DNA from: Schlesneria sp.
Lineage (GTDB): Bacteria > Planctomycetota > Planctomycetia > Planctomycetales > Planctomycetaceae
Reading direction: 5' to 3'
Length of the DNA stretch: 14,082 nt
Assembly (NCBI GenBank): GCA_025353525.1
Contig: JANXOO010000281.1
Location: 1 to 14,082 of the forward strand
A model generated the notes under the pieces. That model saw only the letters and a program-made list of their open reading frames with translations. It ran no database searches and was not told the origin of the DNA. This document shows positions 6,684-14,082 of the stretch, one piece after another. The translations under genes were made by a program, and so were the position numbers. Position 1 is the first letter of the stretch; every line of letters begins with the position of its first letter.

Positions 6684-6711
6684 TTGACGACTCGCAACTG
6701 TGACGTATGTT
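6684..6711 (+). promoter_or_regulatory. Possible sigma-70 type promoter of the response regulator
   Basis: TTGACG (6684-6689) matches five of six -35 positions. TATGTT (6706-6711), 16 bases later, matches four of six -10 positions. Transcription would begin near 6718 and leave an untranslated leader of about 200 bases before the ATG at 6918. This is consensus matching only. Confidence 0.3.
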
Positions 6712-6917
6712 TGCCATACCCTCGAATTGAATTGTCTCCCAGCGTCCCCTGGACCTTGCGTTTCTTACGATCCGCAGATCCGGCACCATCGGACTGAATT
6801 GCACGTCGGCCTCGACTTCCTGGACGGAATCGGGTCACCGATGACTGCAATGTCGCGCCGACGGCCATTGATTTTGTGTTTCCGCTGGTTCGAGACTCTC
6901 TTTGTAAAGCACAGGCT

Positions 6918-8309
6918 ATGACTCAAGGTTCCCTTCTCGTCGTCGACGACGATCGCCCGCTTCTGGAATCGATTGCCGACTACCTTCGTGGACTCGGACA
7001 TCGCACCGAGACCGCCAACAATTGTCAGGAAGCAATCGAACGGATGAAAGAATTTCCGTTTGATGCGGTGATCTGTGACGTGAATCTTCCCGATCAGGAC
7101 GGATTTCAACTGCTCGAATGGGCCACTCAGACCGTGCCCGATACGCAAGTGATTCTGTTGACCGGATTCGGGACAATTGAAAGCGCCGTCGACGCCATTC
7201 GACTGGGAGCTTTCGACTACCTCACCAAGCCGATCATCGAAGATGAACTGAATTTCTCGATCAACCGGGCACTCGGTCAAAAGCAGATTGTCAGCGAAAA
7301 CAGACAACTCAAGCAACAGCTCAACCAGCGATTCGGGCTAAGCAATATCGTCGGACACGACTACCGCATGCAGAAAATGTATGACCTGATCGAAAGCGTA
7401 TCAGACACGCGAACGACAGTTCTTGTCCTGGGTGAGTCGGGGACGGGCAAGACGCTGACCGCCAGGGCGATTCACCAGATGAGTAACCGCCGCGATAAAC
7501 CGTTCGTGGAAGTGGCGTGCGGAGCGTTGCCTGACTCGTTGCTGGAAAGCGAACTGTTCGGACACGTGGCCGGTGCGTTTACGGGTGCCAACCACGACAA
7601 GATGGGAAAATTTCTGCAGGCGAACGGCGGCACAATTTTCCTTGACGAAATCGGAACGGCATCGCCCAGCTTGCAAGTCAAACTGTTACGCGTGTTGCAA
7701 GACCGCGAATTCGAACCTGTCGGCGGTACAAAGACTCACAAGGTCGACATCCGCATGATCCTTGCGACCAATCTGGATCTTGAAGAAGCGGTGCGAAAGG
7801 GCGAATTCCGCCAGGATTTGTACTACCGCATCAATGTCGTCACGTTGACTCAGCCGCCACTGCGCGAACGAATCAGCGATATCCCGCTGCTCGCCGAACA
7901 CTATCTCGCGGACTTCGTCAAACAGACGGGCAAGCAGGTTACCGGATTCAGTCGCGAAGCGGTTGAGCAACTGCAGCGATATCGCTGGCCAGGTAACGTT
8001 CGTGAACTGGTCAATGTGGTTGAACGAGCCGTTGTGCTGACGAAGAATACGGTGATTCAGCCAAGCGATTTTCCGGAAACGTTGCGTCGGGACGACTCGT
8101 TTGCCGAACTCGGCGGACGCCTGGGTGCGATCGGCAACAACCTGAAATCGGCGTTGGCAACTCCGGAAAAACAAATGATTCTGGATGCACTTGAGTCGCA
8201 CGGCTGGAATCGCCAGGAGACTGCAGATTCTCTTGGAATCAACCGCACAACGCTCTACAAGAAAATGAAGAAGTACGGAATCAGCTTTGAAAAACAGTTG
8301 ATGTCGTAA
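6918..8309 (+). CDS. NtrC-type sigma-54-dependent response regulator
   Basis: A 463-residue three-domain transcription activator. The receiver domain (about 4-120) has acidic D10-D12, the phospho-acceptor D54 in ICDVNLP, T82 and K104 (TKP). The AAA+ domain (about 142-375) has Walker A GESGTGKT (172-179), the sigma-54 contact loop GAFTGA (219-224), Walker B TIFLDEI (239-245), and RWPGNVREL (356-364). The C-terminal Fis-type helix-turn-helix covers about 418-455 ([19 protein letters not shown]). All key residues are intact, so it should bind upstream DNA, be switched on by phosphorylation and open sigma-54 promoters. ATG 6918 starts the receiver domain correctly; a ribosome binding site is weak. 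No partner histidine kinase is in the window. It is divergent from the HtrA-like operon, which makes that operon a possible but unproven target. A strong terminator follows. Confidence 0.95.
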   Translation: MTQGSLLVVDDDRPLLESIADYLRGLGHRTETANNCQEAIERMKEFPFDAVICDVNLPDQDGFQLLEWATQTVPDTQVILLTGFGTIESAVDAIRLGAFDYLTKPIIEDELNFSINRALGQKQIVSENRQLKQQLNQRFGLSNIVGHDYRMQKMYDLIESVSDTRTTVLVLGESGTGKTLTARAIHQMSNRRDKPFVEVACGALPDSLLESELFGHVAGAFTGANHDKMGKFLQANGGTIFLDEIGTASPSLQVKLLRVLQDREFEPVGGTKTHKVDIRMILATNLDLEEAVRKGEFRQDLYYRINVVTLTQPPLRERISDIPLLAEHYLADFVKQTGKQVTGFSREAVEQLQRYRWPGNVRELVNVVERAVVLTKNTVIQPSDFPETLRRDDSFAELGGRLGAIGNNLKSALATPEKQMILDALESHGWNRQETADSLGINRTTLYKKMKKYGISFEKQLMS

Positions 8310-8339
8310 ATCCGTCCACATCGGCAGTCATGCTACCCG

Positions 8340-8383
8340 CAGAAGCCCGCCTCGCATTCGCAAGGCGGGCTTCTGTTTTTTTT
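8340..8383 (+). terminator. Rho-independent terminator of the response regulator
   Basis: CAGAAGCCCGCCT (8340-8352) and AGGCGGGCTTCTG (8363-8375) form a perfect 13-bp GC-rich stem around a ten-base loop, followed at once by eight T residues (8376-8383). It lies 31 bases after the regulator stop codon. This separates the regulator from the citrate synthase family gene as a transcription unit. Confidence 0.95.
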
Positions 8384-8770
8384 GCTTCGCGTCCACTCCG
8401 ACAATCTCGTCCACTCCGACAATCTCGTCCGAAGCGACGATCTCGGCGACAGCCAAATCAAGGACTCTTAGGCAATTCTGTCCGAGGACTAACGTCGCTC
8501 GGCTCGCCTGAATACCGAATCTTCGCGGCATTGACCGCAACATGTGGGGTCTGGCAGTTACTGGCAACTTGCGACAATTATTCATGCGCCGGACCTTTGC
8601 CGCCAGCATCTTTGTTACTGCTGTTCGCCCAAGGTCCCTTCAAGTCGTTTCGCGACTGGAATATACTCTGCCTGGACCGGAATGACGAGTTTTTCAAATG
8701 GGGATCCCCTTTCCCGAAACGCGCCGTCTTCCAGCCGATTGTCACAATTGTCTTTTTCGTTGGAAAACGA
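8384..8770. other. Intergenic region upstream of the citrate synthase family gene
   Basis: These 387 bases hold the 18-base tandem repeat (8390-8443) and otherwise no gene I can support. The citrate synthase frame stays open through it, but the translation is basic and low-complexity. A TATACT (8662-8667) could be a -10 box, but its -35 partner is poor. A short hairpin overlaps the ribosome binding site at 8756-8771. Confidence 0.5.
8390..8443. repeat. 18-bp tandem repeat, two exact copies and one degenerate copy
   Basis: CGTCCACTCCGACAATCT occurs exactly at 8390-8407 and 8408-8425. A third copy with several changes fills 8426-8443. The array begins six bases after the T-run of the terminator. 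The unit length is a multiple of three, so any frame through it stays open, which explains the misleading long frame here. Confidence 0.85.
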
Positions 8771-8771
8771 A
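8756..8771 (+). promoter_or_regulatory. Ribosome binding site within a small hairpin loop
   Basis: TTCGTT (8756-8761) and AACGAA (8766-8771) can pair around the loop GGAA, which is the likely Shine-Dalgarno core of the citrate synthase family gene. The last base of the stem is the A of the start codon. The stem is AU-rich and weak, so any effect on translation would be modest and temperature-sensitive. Confidence 0.3.
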
Positions 8772-9895
8772 TGGATCACGCCGCAGTTCCGATGCCCTCT
8801 TCAGGAAAAATCCTCGAAGGTGAAACGGCTATTACGTCGATCGAAACAGGGCTGCACTATCGGGGCTATGCGATCGGTGACCTGGTCGAAGAATCCAACT
8901 TTCTCGAAACGGCATTCGCCATCGTTCAGGGGGATCTTCCGTCACAGGAACAGATCGCCGATATGCAGGCGGTGATAGCCGAAGCCGCAGTGCTGGAAAA
9001 CGACATCGAATCGTGGATCGAACGTTTGCCTTTGAACGTCCCTGCCATTGATGTTTTGCGGACGAGTGTCAGTCTGCTGGGACTTTCCGACGCCTACGAA
9101 GAAGAACTTTCAGCCGGTGATGTCTGGGAAACGCTGCAGCGACTGCTGGCTCAATTTCCGTTGATGATTGCTGCCCGGCATCGGGCGATTCACAATATGG
9201 AACCACCACAGTTCCGCGAGGACCTTGGTTACGCCGGAAACCTGTTGTTCGGATTGACTGACCGCGAACCGACGCCGCTGGCCGAACGCGCAATGGATGC
9301 GTTCCTGATCCTGAGTGCCGAACACGAAATGGCCCCGTCGACGTATGTCGCTCGAATTGTCGCGTCGACGCGATCCGACTTTTTGTCGGCGGTGATCGCA
9401 GGGATCTGTACGATCAAGGGCGTTTGGCACGGCGGGCCCGGCCGTCAGGCGATCGACATTCTCGAAGCGGTCGAGGCTCCCGAAGCGGCACAGTCTATTG
9501 TTCGCGCGGTCTTGAAACAATACGAACGACTTCCAGGATTTTGGCATCGCGTCTACCGCGTCAGCGATCCGAGATCCGAACTGCTGCGACCACTTTGCCG
9601 GGAACTTGCGGCTGAAGTCGGGAAATTGCCTATGGAAGAAGTGGCCACTGCCATCGAAACGGCGGTCTGGGACGAACAACAGATTCTGCCGAGTTTCGAC
9701 TGGCCTGCCGCTCGGTTACTGCATTACCTTGGTGTGGAAGCGGATCTGTTCGTCCCGATGTTCGTCATCAGCCGGACAGTTGGCTGGGCTGCACACTTTA
9801 TCGAACAACAGCAATTGCCCCAGCCAATTCGCCCCCGAGCCACTTATGTGGGGACCCCTGTTCGACAATTCGTGCCACTTTCCGAAAGAGGATAA
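8771..9895 (+). CDS. Citrate synthase family enzyme (citrate or 2-methylcitrate synthase)
   Basis: A 374-residue cytoplasmic protein of the short type-II citrate synthase family, which condenses an acyl-CoA with a 2-oxoacid. Family segments are GETAITSIETGLHYRGYAI (17-35), PAIDVLRTSVSLLG (91-104), AEHEMAPSTYVARIVAST (183-200), the catalytic H220 in GVWHGG, H259 in GFWHRVYRVSDPR (256-268), D310 in SFDWPAA and the end IRPRATYVG (353-361). The triad is complete and well spaced. Unusual are GVWHGGPGRQAI, where most members have GPLHGGANEAV, and HEMAPST in place of HE-x-NAST. These changes flank the acyl-CoA/oxaloacetate site and suggest a paralogue with altered substrate rather than the main citrate synthase. 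ATG 8771 is chosen because the family domain starts there; GGAA lies six bases upstream. The threonine synthase gene follows after 23 bases. Confidence 0.88.
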   Translation: MDHAAVPMPSSGKILEGETAITSIETGLHYRGYAIGDLVEESNFLETAFAIVQGDLPSQEQIADMQAVIAEAAVLENDIESWIERLPLNVPAIDVLRTSVSLLGLSDAYEEELSAGDVWETLQRLLAQFPLMIAARHRAIHNMEPPQFREDLGYAGNLLFGLTDREPTPLAERAMDAFLILSAEHEMAPSTYVARIVASTRSDFLSAVIAGICTIKGVWHGGPGRQAIDILEAVEAPEAAQSIVRAVLKQYERLPGFWHRVYRVSDPRSELLRPLCRELAAEVGKLPMEEVATAIETAVWDEQQILPSFDWPAARLLHYLGVEADLFVPMFVISRTVGWAAHFIEQQQLPQPIRPRATYVGTPVRQFVPLSERG

Positions 9896-9918
9896 CGGCG
9901 AACCGAGCCTATTGAATC

Positions 9919-11301
9919 ATGCACGCCTTTCAACGCTGTATTGCTCCCCTGTGTCGTTCCACATTTGACGTGACCGATGTCCTGACATCGTGTCCCGACT
10001 GTGGCAACCTGCTCGATATCGATTATGAGTGGGACAAGCTGCCGGTTCCAAAGTCGCTTCGTGACTTTGAATCCCGCTGGTCGAACCGCCGCAATCCGCT
10101 CGATTTCAGTGGCGTCTGGCGATTCCGCGATCTCCTCCCGTTCGCTCCCGACCGCGACATCGTGACCATCGGCGAAGGCCAGACAATCCTTCAACAGAAC
10201 CAGGCGGTCGGAAGATACGTCGGGCTGAAAGATGGTGGACTGTTTTTGCAGTACGAAGGACTGAATCCTTCGGGAAGTTTCAAAGATAACGGCATGACCG
10301 CCGCTTCGACGCATGCACGGATGGTCGGAGCCAAAATGGCAGCATGCGCGTCGACAGGAAATACAAGTGCTTCGCTGGCAATCTATGCCAGTACCGCAAA
10401 ACTGTTCCGCGTCGTCGTTTTTGTCGGCAGCGGGAAAATCGCCTACGGGAAGCTCTCGCAGGCTCTCGACTACGACGCGAAGACGTTGCAGGTATTGGGC
10501 GACTTTGATGACGCACTTGAACGAGTGCGGGAAGTCTCGGGCGAACGCGGCATCTACCTCTGCAACAGCGTCAACCCATTTCGACTCGAAGGCCAGAAGT
10601 CGATCATGTACCGAGTACTCGAATCGCTCAACTGGCAAGTTCCCGACTGGATTGTCGTACCTGGCGGAAACCTGGGCAATTCGTCGGCTTTCGGAAAAGC
10701 ATTCGTCGAACTGAAGCAACTCGGATTGATCGACCGTATTCCACGATTGGCTGTAATCAATGCTGCCGGTGCCAATACGCTGTATCAGCTTTACGAAGAA
10801 CAAGGTGTTCGCTGGGACGGCGGGATGTCGGACGACGGGACGATCGAGGCATTCTTCGACAAAATGGCTCGTGAAAATCGCAAAGCGTCAACAATCGCGA
10901 GTGCGATTGAAATTAACCGGCCCGTTAATCTGAAGAAATGTCTTCGAGCTCTGGATGCCTGTGACGGTGTTGTCAGACAGGTTTCCGACCAGGAAATTCT
11001 CGACGCCAAAGCACAAGTGGGTGCCGGGGGATTCGGCTGCGAACCCGCCAGCGGAGCGAGTGTTGCCGGAGCAAAGCGGTTACGTGAAGAAGGCGTCATC
11101 GCCACTGGTGACCGCGTCGTTTGCATTTTGACAGGCCACCAGTTGAAAGATCCCGACGCAACGGTGGCATATCACTCAGGGAACAAAACCCTGTTTGAAG
11201 AAAAACTCGGTACGCGAGGAGTCGAAATGGCAAGCTTTGCAAACAGCCCGTTGGTCGTCGAGAACAACCTGCAAAAGATTATCGAAGTGCTTGAACGATG
11301 A
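9919..11301 (+). CDS. thrC: Threonine synthase (PLP-dependent)
   Basis: A 460-residue PLP fold-type II enzyme that turns O-phosphohomoserine into threonine plus phosphate in the cytoplasm. The N-terminus has a zinc-ribbon-like set of cysteines (C7, C12, C25, C28), common in many bacterial and archaeal threonine synthases. The PLP lysine is K122 in [11 protein letters not shown] (116-126), the substrate/PLP loop is STGNTSAS (145-152), and the phosphate-binding loop is [10 protein letters not shown] (248-257). CEPASGAS (374-381) and [10 protein letters not shown] (403-412) are typical C-terminal signatures. Length is normal for the class with an N-terminal ribbon. No strong ribosome binding site precedes ATG 9919, but it lies 23 bases after the citrate synthase family gene, so translation may be coupled. 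Threonine is a precursor of 2-oxobutyrate and propionyl-CoA, which gives one conceivable metabolic tie to a 2-methylcitrate-type neighbour; this is inference. Confidence 0.95.
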   Translation: MHAFQRCIAPLCRSTFDVTDVLTSCPDCGNLLDIDYEWDKLPVPKSLRDFESRWSNRRNPLDFSGVWRFRDLLPFAPDRDIVTIGEGQTILQQNQAVGRYVGLKDGGLFLQYEGLNPSGSFKDNGMTAASTHARMVGAKMAACASTGNTSASLAIYASTAKLFRVVVFVGSGKIAYGKLSQALDYDAKTLQVLGDFDDALERVREVSGERGIYLCNSVNPFRLEGQKSIMYRVLESLNWQVPDWIVVPGGNLGNSSAFGKAFVELKQLGLIDRIPRLAVINAAGANTLYQLYEEQGVRWDGGMSDDGTIEAFFDKMARENRKASTIASAIEINRPVNLKKCLRALDACDGVVRQVSDQEILDAKAQVGAGGFGCEPASGASVAGAKRLREEGVIATGDRVVCILTGHQLKDPDATVAYHSGNKTLFEEKLGTRGVEMASFANSPLVVENNLQKIIEVLER

Positions 11302-11464
11302 ACCGCATCGTGAACTCGAAACGGCAGCCCTGGTCACAACCGCCGACCTGACGGAATGGGTCGATACCCTGACGAAAATCCCGCCGGTCGCGCGTGCCGT
11401 TCCATTTGAGAACACCGCGCACGTCGATCTGAAAATATCCGTCATGATCATGACGACCAATTAA
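11291..11464 (+). CDS. Possible small protein overlapping the end of thrC
   Basis: Starting at TTG 11291, 11 bases before the end of thrC and in another frame, a 57-residue reading frame closes at TAA 11462-11464. Its codons look like real coding sequence: third positions are mostly C or G, with many CTG, GTC, GCC and ACC and no rare arginine codons. The product (for example [20 protein letters not shown]) is soluble, with an amphipathic first half and a hydrophobic tail (ISVMIM). No family is recognised. The ATG at 11298 is in a different frame and stops after 17 codons. A GAAG lies close upstream, so translational coupling to thrC is the likely mode. The TTG start is uncertain, and the frame may instead be a remnant. 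Confidence 0.4.
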   Translation: MNDEPHRELETAALVTTADLTEWVDTLTKIPPVARAVPFENTAHVDLKISVMIMTTN

Positions 11465-11495
11465 AGGCCCCAATTAAAGGCCCCAATTAAAGGCC
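11459..11495. repeat. 13-bp tandem repeat, nearly three copies
   Basis: AATTAAAGGCCCC is repeated exactly at 11459-11471 and 11472-11484, with 11 of 13 bases of a third copy at 11485-11495. It lies between convergent genes. The stop codon of the possible small protein falls inside the first copy, and the minus-strand CDS ends 20 bases further on. Confidence 0.9.
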
Positions 11496-11514
11496 TGAGC
11501 ACGGTTATCGGGAA

Positions 11515-14082
11515 TCAGTCGGCCAATTCGTGAATCGTATTGTGGATCACGCCACTGTAAGGGATGCCGTCAATGGTACGGAACGAATACCTGATCTCCA
11601 TGCACCATGTCGGTCGAAGATCCGGTGTCTCGAATTCTGCAGTCGTGCCACTCGCCGATAAATTCACTTCGCGAACGGCAAGCGGCTGCTCGTTGTAATG
11701 ATCCGATCCGTAGTTGGCCGTCCTCTTCAATGACCACGTTTTTATTTTAACGCTCTCTTTATTCACCGATGCGGAATCCAGCGATTCGGTAAACGTCAAT
11801 TGAATCTTTCCCTTTCTGGCGTGAAGCCGGATCGGAAGATGCATCGGCCGACCGGTGGCTCGCAACCGATAGAGGCCACCGGGCTGGATGGCATTACCCG
11901 CCCACGCAAACATTCCACACAGGTAAAGCTGGCCATCTGAAGGATGGAAGCGTCCACGCATGACGCCTGTCGGGAACGCCGCTATGGGCAATTCGATCAT
12001 TCCACCCTGCATGCCTCGGCCAGTCTTTTCGTGCGGGACGACAAAGACTTTTCCAAAACCGTACGACAAATTCAGCAGCGATCCATTCAACGCTCCCCAG
12101 CGTTTGCTATCGACCCACAGCAACTCGGCAGGAGACCTGTCGAACGCGTTCGTAACCCAGCATAACGGTGGTTCCATGGCTGCGTCGGATGAATCAGTCA
12201 CGTCGTGATAGCCGAACATATTGCCATAAAACCGGGGCTTGCCCGAAGGATCGGCCGTGACCCAGTTGATGCGATTCTTGGGATTCCAGAACCCTTCCTG
12301 ATCGGTGACGACAAAGGAACCGTCGGGGTTGAGGCAAACGCCATTGGCCGCCCGAAAACCCGTTGCAAGGATATCTGTCCGCGAACCATCGTTGCTGACT
12401 CGCAGCAACGTACCATGATGAGGAACCACTGCGGCGAGCGCGTGGCGGCCCGATTTGGCGTAGTAGAAATTTCCTTCCGCGTCCGTCTGCAAACCCATTG
12501 CAAATTCGTGGAAGTGCTCGGTCACCTGATGATCATTGTTCAGACACTCGTAGTAATCCGTCTCGCCATCGCCGTTCAAATCATGCAGCACTGTTAGTTG
12601 ATCCCGGCAAATCACATGGATTTTTCCGTGAACGAACTTTAAGCCCAATGGCTGAAACAGTCCCGAAGCGATTCTCCGCCAGCGTAACGTCGGTGCGGGT
12701 GCCGGTTCGGTGACGGACTCTGCTGCGGGAGACATCTCGACCAGCCAGACATCGCCGTCCCAGGTACAGACGGCAATACGCCCGTCGGGGAGGAAATCGA
12801 GTCCCGTGAATCGAACCTGTGCGAGCCACGGATTTGACTCGGGTGCCGTCAACGTATCGGATTCAAACGGACCTGCGTCTTTTCCGAATGTTGTCCGCGT
12901 TTCAATTTGTTGAGCCCAGCGAGGTGGCCCTCCGTTTGTGTACTGTGACAAATCGGTGTCGGATGCCGGAATCGACGGATTGCAGATTCCGGAGTCGTTC
13001 GTGATCCGTTTGTCCCGCTCGTCGTCCGGCCCAACTGCGGCCGTCCAGATCGTGAATTTTAATGGCTCCTGGCCCGCCGGGATTTTCAGGCTCAATCTCC
13101 CACCGGTTCCGACCCACTTGACCGGCGTTGTTCGGGGAACGAATCCTGCGACAACCGTTCCTGACACAACTGTTGCTGGCGACGTTGGCGCCGCGGTTTT
13201 GTTACTGCGAATTTCGCGGTCGTCGGCTTTTCCATTCGCGGTCGTGCATGCGTAGACAGTTCCATCCGTACCATCGATGGCAAAAGTTCGCGTACCGGGA
13301 TTCACGTTCTCTGTTACCTGAAGTTCGATGTCACGGTCGCGCGGCCCGACATTCAATGTACGGAGAAACCAGGGTGAATGAGTCTCCGCAAGTGGCGTAT
13401 GCAACCCAGGTAATTCGAATACACTGGTTGACCCAATTGTGTACGACAAGACCGACTGCTGCCCAAAGTGGTACAAACCTCGAAACCTGCCCCAATTGCG
13501 GGGCAGTGGTCCGTATCTCAGACCGTCACGCCCTTTGACTCGAAGGTCATCGCGAAACTCGCCTGTTTCCGGATTCGACCAGCCCGGACCTGTGGAATTG
13601 CTCGCGGTGATCGAACCGACAATGCGCGGATGAATGGCGTGCTCGCCGTTGAACTGGATGCCTCGCCAATCAATGAATGAATCGCCGTTCGCGTCTGCCT
13701 GGGGACGACTCCATGAAGCCGCCATACGCAGAGTATCAGTATCGAAGATCGTCCAGTGGCGACCTCGCGAAACCCCGCCCGCTCCGGGGTCAAGTCGGAT
13801 TGCGATCCCCTTATAGGCGAGGTTATGCGTGTCACCGGGAATTTCGTACGTGTGTGTCAGGCTGGGACCGTAGTCCATTGCACTCCATGGCTCGATCTTG
13901 ACCGGCAAAGGACCGCGTGTATCACCGTGTGGCAATCTTGCGAGAAGGCGGGCATCGACCGGTACGAACTGCGCAGGATTATGCGAACGAAGATACGTCT
14001 CGCGGATGTAGTGTATGACATCGTATTTTTGAGAGGGGACCATCCACGTCTGAGCGGCCATTAATCCGAAGCCGCTCGTCAG
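11515..14082 (-). CDS. DUF6797/beta-propeller protein, C-terminal part (5' end outside window)
   Basis: The frame is open to the window edge, so 855 C-terminal residues of a longer protein are seen. The first visible part (WMVPSQKYDVIHYIRETYL) matches the end of the cytochrome c-like module that begins such planctomycete proteins, so a haem c (CxxCH) domain is expected just outside. About 350 residues of DUF6797-like sequence follow (MDYGPSLTHTYEI, AYKGIAIRLDPGAGGVSRG). Then a beta-propeller with NHL/sorbosone-dehydrogenase-like blades begins (VRFTGLDFLPDGRIAVCTWDG, GLFQPLGLKFVHGKIHVI, AANGVCLNPDGSFVVTDQEG, RGRFHPSDGQLYLCG). A C-terminal beta-sandwich about 100 residues long ends it (KGKIQLTFTESLDSASV). 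The family is usually exported and thought to serve in redox breakdown of polysaccharides; substrate is unknown. The Met at 14059-14061 is internal. It is convergent with thrC. Confidence 0.85.
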   Translation of the reverse strand: MTSGFGLMAAQTWMVPSQKYDVIHYIRETYLRSHNPAQFVPVDARLLARLPHGDTRGPLPVKIEPWSAMDYGPSLTHTYEIPGDTHNLAYKGIAIRLDPGAGGVSRGRHWTIFDTDTLRMAASWSRPQADANGDSFIDWRGIQFNGEHAIHPRIVGSITASNSTGPGWSNPETGEFRDDLRVKGRDGLRYGPLPRNWGRFRGLYHFGQQSVLSYTIGSTSVFELPGLHTPLAETHSPWFLRTLNVGPRDRDIELQVTENVNPGTRTFAIDGTDGTVYACTTANGKADDREIRSNKTAAPTSPATVVSGTVVAGFVPRTTPVKWVGTGGRLSLKIPAGQEPLKFTIWTAAVGPDDERDKRITNDSGICNPSIPASDTDLSQYTNGGPPRWAQQIETRTTFGKDAGPFESDTLTAPESNPWLAQVRFTGLDFLPDGRIAVCTWDGDVWLVEMSPAAESVTEPAPAPTLRWRRIASGLFQPLGLKFVHGKIHVICRDQLTVLHDLNGDGETDYYECLNNDHQVTEHFHEFAMGLQTDAEGNFYYAKSGRHALAAVVPHHGTLLRVSNDGSRTDILATGFRAANGVCLNPDGSFVVTDQEGFWNPKNRINWVTADPSGKPRFYGNMFGYHDVTDSSDAAMEPPLCWVTNAFDRSPAELLWVDSKRWGALNGSLLNLSYGFGKVFVVPHEKTGRGMQGGMIELPIAAFPTGVMRGRFHPSDGQLYLCGMFAWAGNAIQPGGLYRLRATGRPMHLPIRLHARKGKIQLTFTESLDSASVNKESVKIKTWSLKRTANYGSDHYNEQPLAVREVNLSASGTTAEFETPDLRPTWCMEIRYSFRTIDGIPYSGVIHNTIHELAD

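Larger units (their letters stand above)
6256..6917. other. Divergent intergenic region between protease operon and response regulator
   Basis: This 662-base stretch has no intact gene that I can support. Moving right from the protease start it holds a cluster of CGAACG motifs (6267-6300), a hairpin (6318-6339), a coding-like remnant on the minus strand (about 6368-6510), a 108-base element with terminal inverted repeats (6493-6600), a 12-base palindrome (6662-6673) and a plausible promoter for the regulator (6684-6711). It must contain both divergent promoters; none was found with confidence for the protease operon. Confidence 0.6.

Noticed and set aside
6256..6917. Sigma-54 promoters (GG-N10-GC) in the divergent region
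   Set aside because: A few spacing matches exist on the minus strand, including one inside the palindromic element, but none resembles TGGCAC-N5-TTGCA closely enough to report.
7686..8321. A 211-codon minus-strand frame opposite the response regulator
   Set aside because: It is the antisense shadow of the AAA+ and helix-turn-helix coding region.
8390..8443. CRISPR-like array
   Set aside because: Units are 18 bases, directly adjacent without spacers, and no cas gene is present.
8330..8770. N-terminal extension of 147 codons to the citrate synthase family gene
   Set aside because: It would read through a textbook terminator and the 18-base tandem repeat, and its product is basic and low-complexity. 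The family domain begins at ATG 8771.
9844..10803. A 319-codon minus-strand frame opposite thrC
   Set aside because: It lies opposite a well-supported threonine synthase gene and shows no family motif; long antisense frames are common with this codon use.
11485..11528. Weak terminator-like pairing between convergent genes
   Set aside because: GGCC and AATT pair only with bulges and a 16-base loop, and the pairing overlaps the tandem repeat and a coding end; not convincing.

Overview
The window looks like a chromosomal segment of a planctomycete (phylum Planctomycetota). I infer this from its mid-50s GC feel, the large secreted cytochrome/propeller-type protein with a DUF6797-like region at the right edge, the secreted parallel beta-helix protein, the HtrA-like protease with an extra C-terminal domain, and a dispersed-type palindromic repeat (GGGACaGGCaCC / GGaGCCaGTCCC) of a kind I associate from memory with these genomes. 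No rRNA, tRNA, CRISPR array, integrase, transposase or phage gene is visible.

Layout, left to right. Bases 1-33 may be the last codons of an upstream gene, followed at once by a strong hairpin (37-70). Bases 71-352 carry no convincing gene. A plus-strand run follows: a SAM-dependent methyltransferase (353-1060), a DUF2721-like membrane protein (1129-1677), an RraA/HMG-aldolase family protein (1718-2386) and a secreted beta-helix protein (2485-3318). It meets a minus-strand pair head-on: an exported HtrA-like serine protease with a complete catalytic triad, a PDZ domain and an extra C-terminal domain (6255-4489), followed 33 bases later by a second exported trypsin-fold/PDZ protein whose nucleophile serine position is alanine (4455-3382).

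A 662-base divergent intergenic region separates the protease pair from an NtrC-type sigma-54-dependent response regulator (6918-8309). It holds several palindromes, a 108-base element with perfect 11-base terminal inverted repeats, and a short coding-like remnant. The regulator ends at a textbook rho-independent terminator (8340-8383), followed by an 18-base tandem repeat. A citrate synthase family enzyme with altered residues around its first catalytic histidine (8771-9895) and a zinc-ribbon threonine synthase (9919-11301) come next, 23 bases apart. A possible 57-residue small protein overlaps the end of the threonine synthase gene, and its stop codon lies inside a 13-base triplicate repeat. 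The right end (14082-11515, minus strand) is the C-terminal 855 residues of a DUF6797/beta-propeller protein whose start lies outside the window.

The most unusual item is the active-protease/pseudoprotease pair. The two products are both predicted to be exported, share an architecture and are almost certainly co-transcribed, so they could act together in the periplasm. A link to the divergently transcribed response regulator is possible but rests on position only. The rest looks like ordinary metabolism and secreted proteins.
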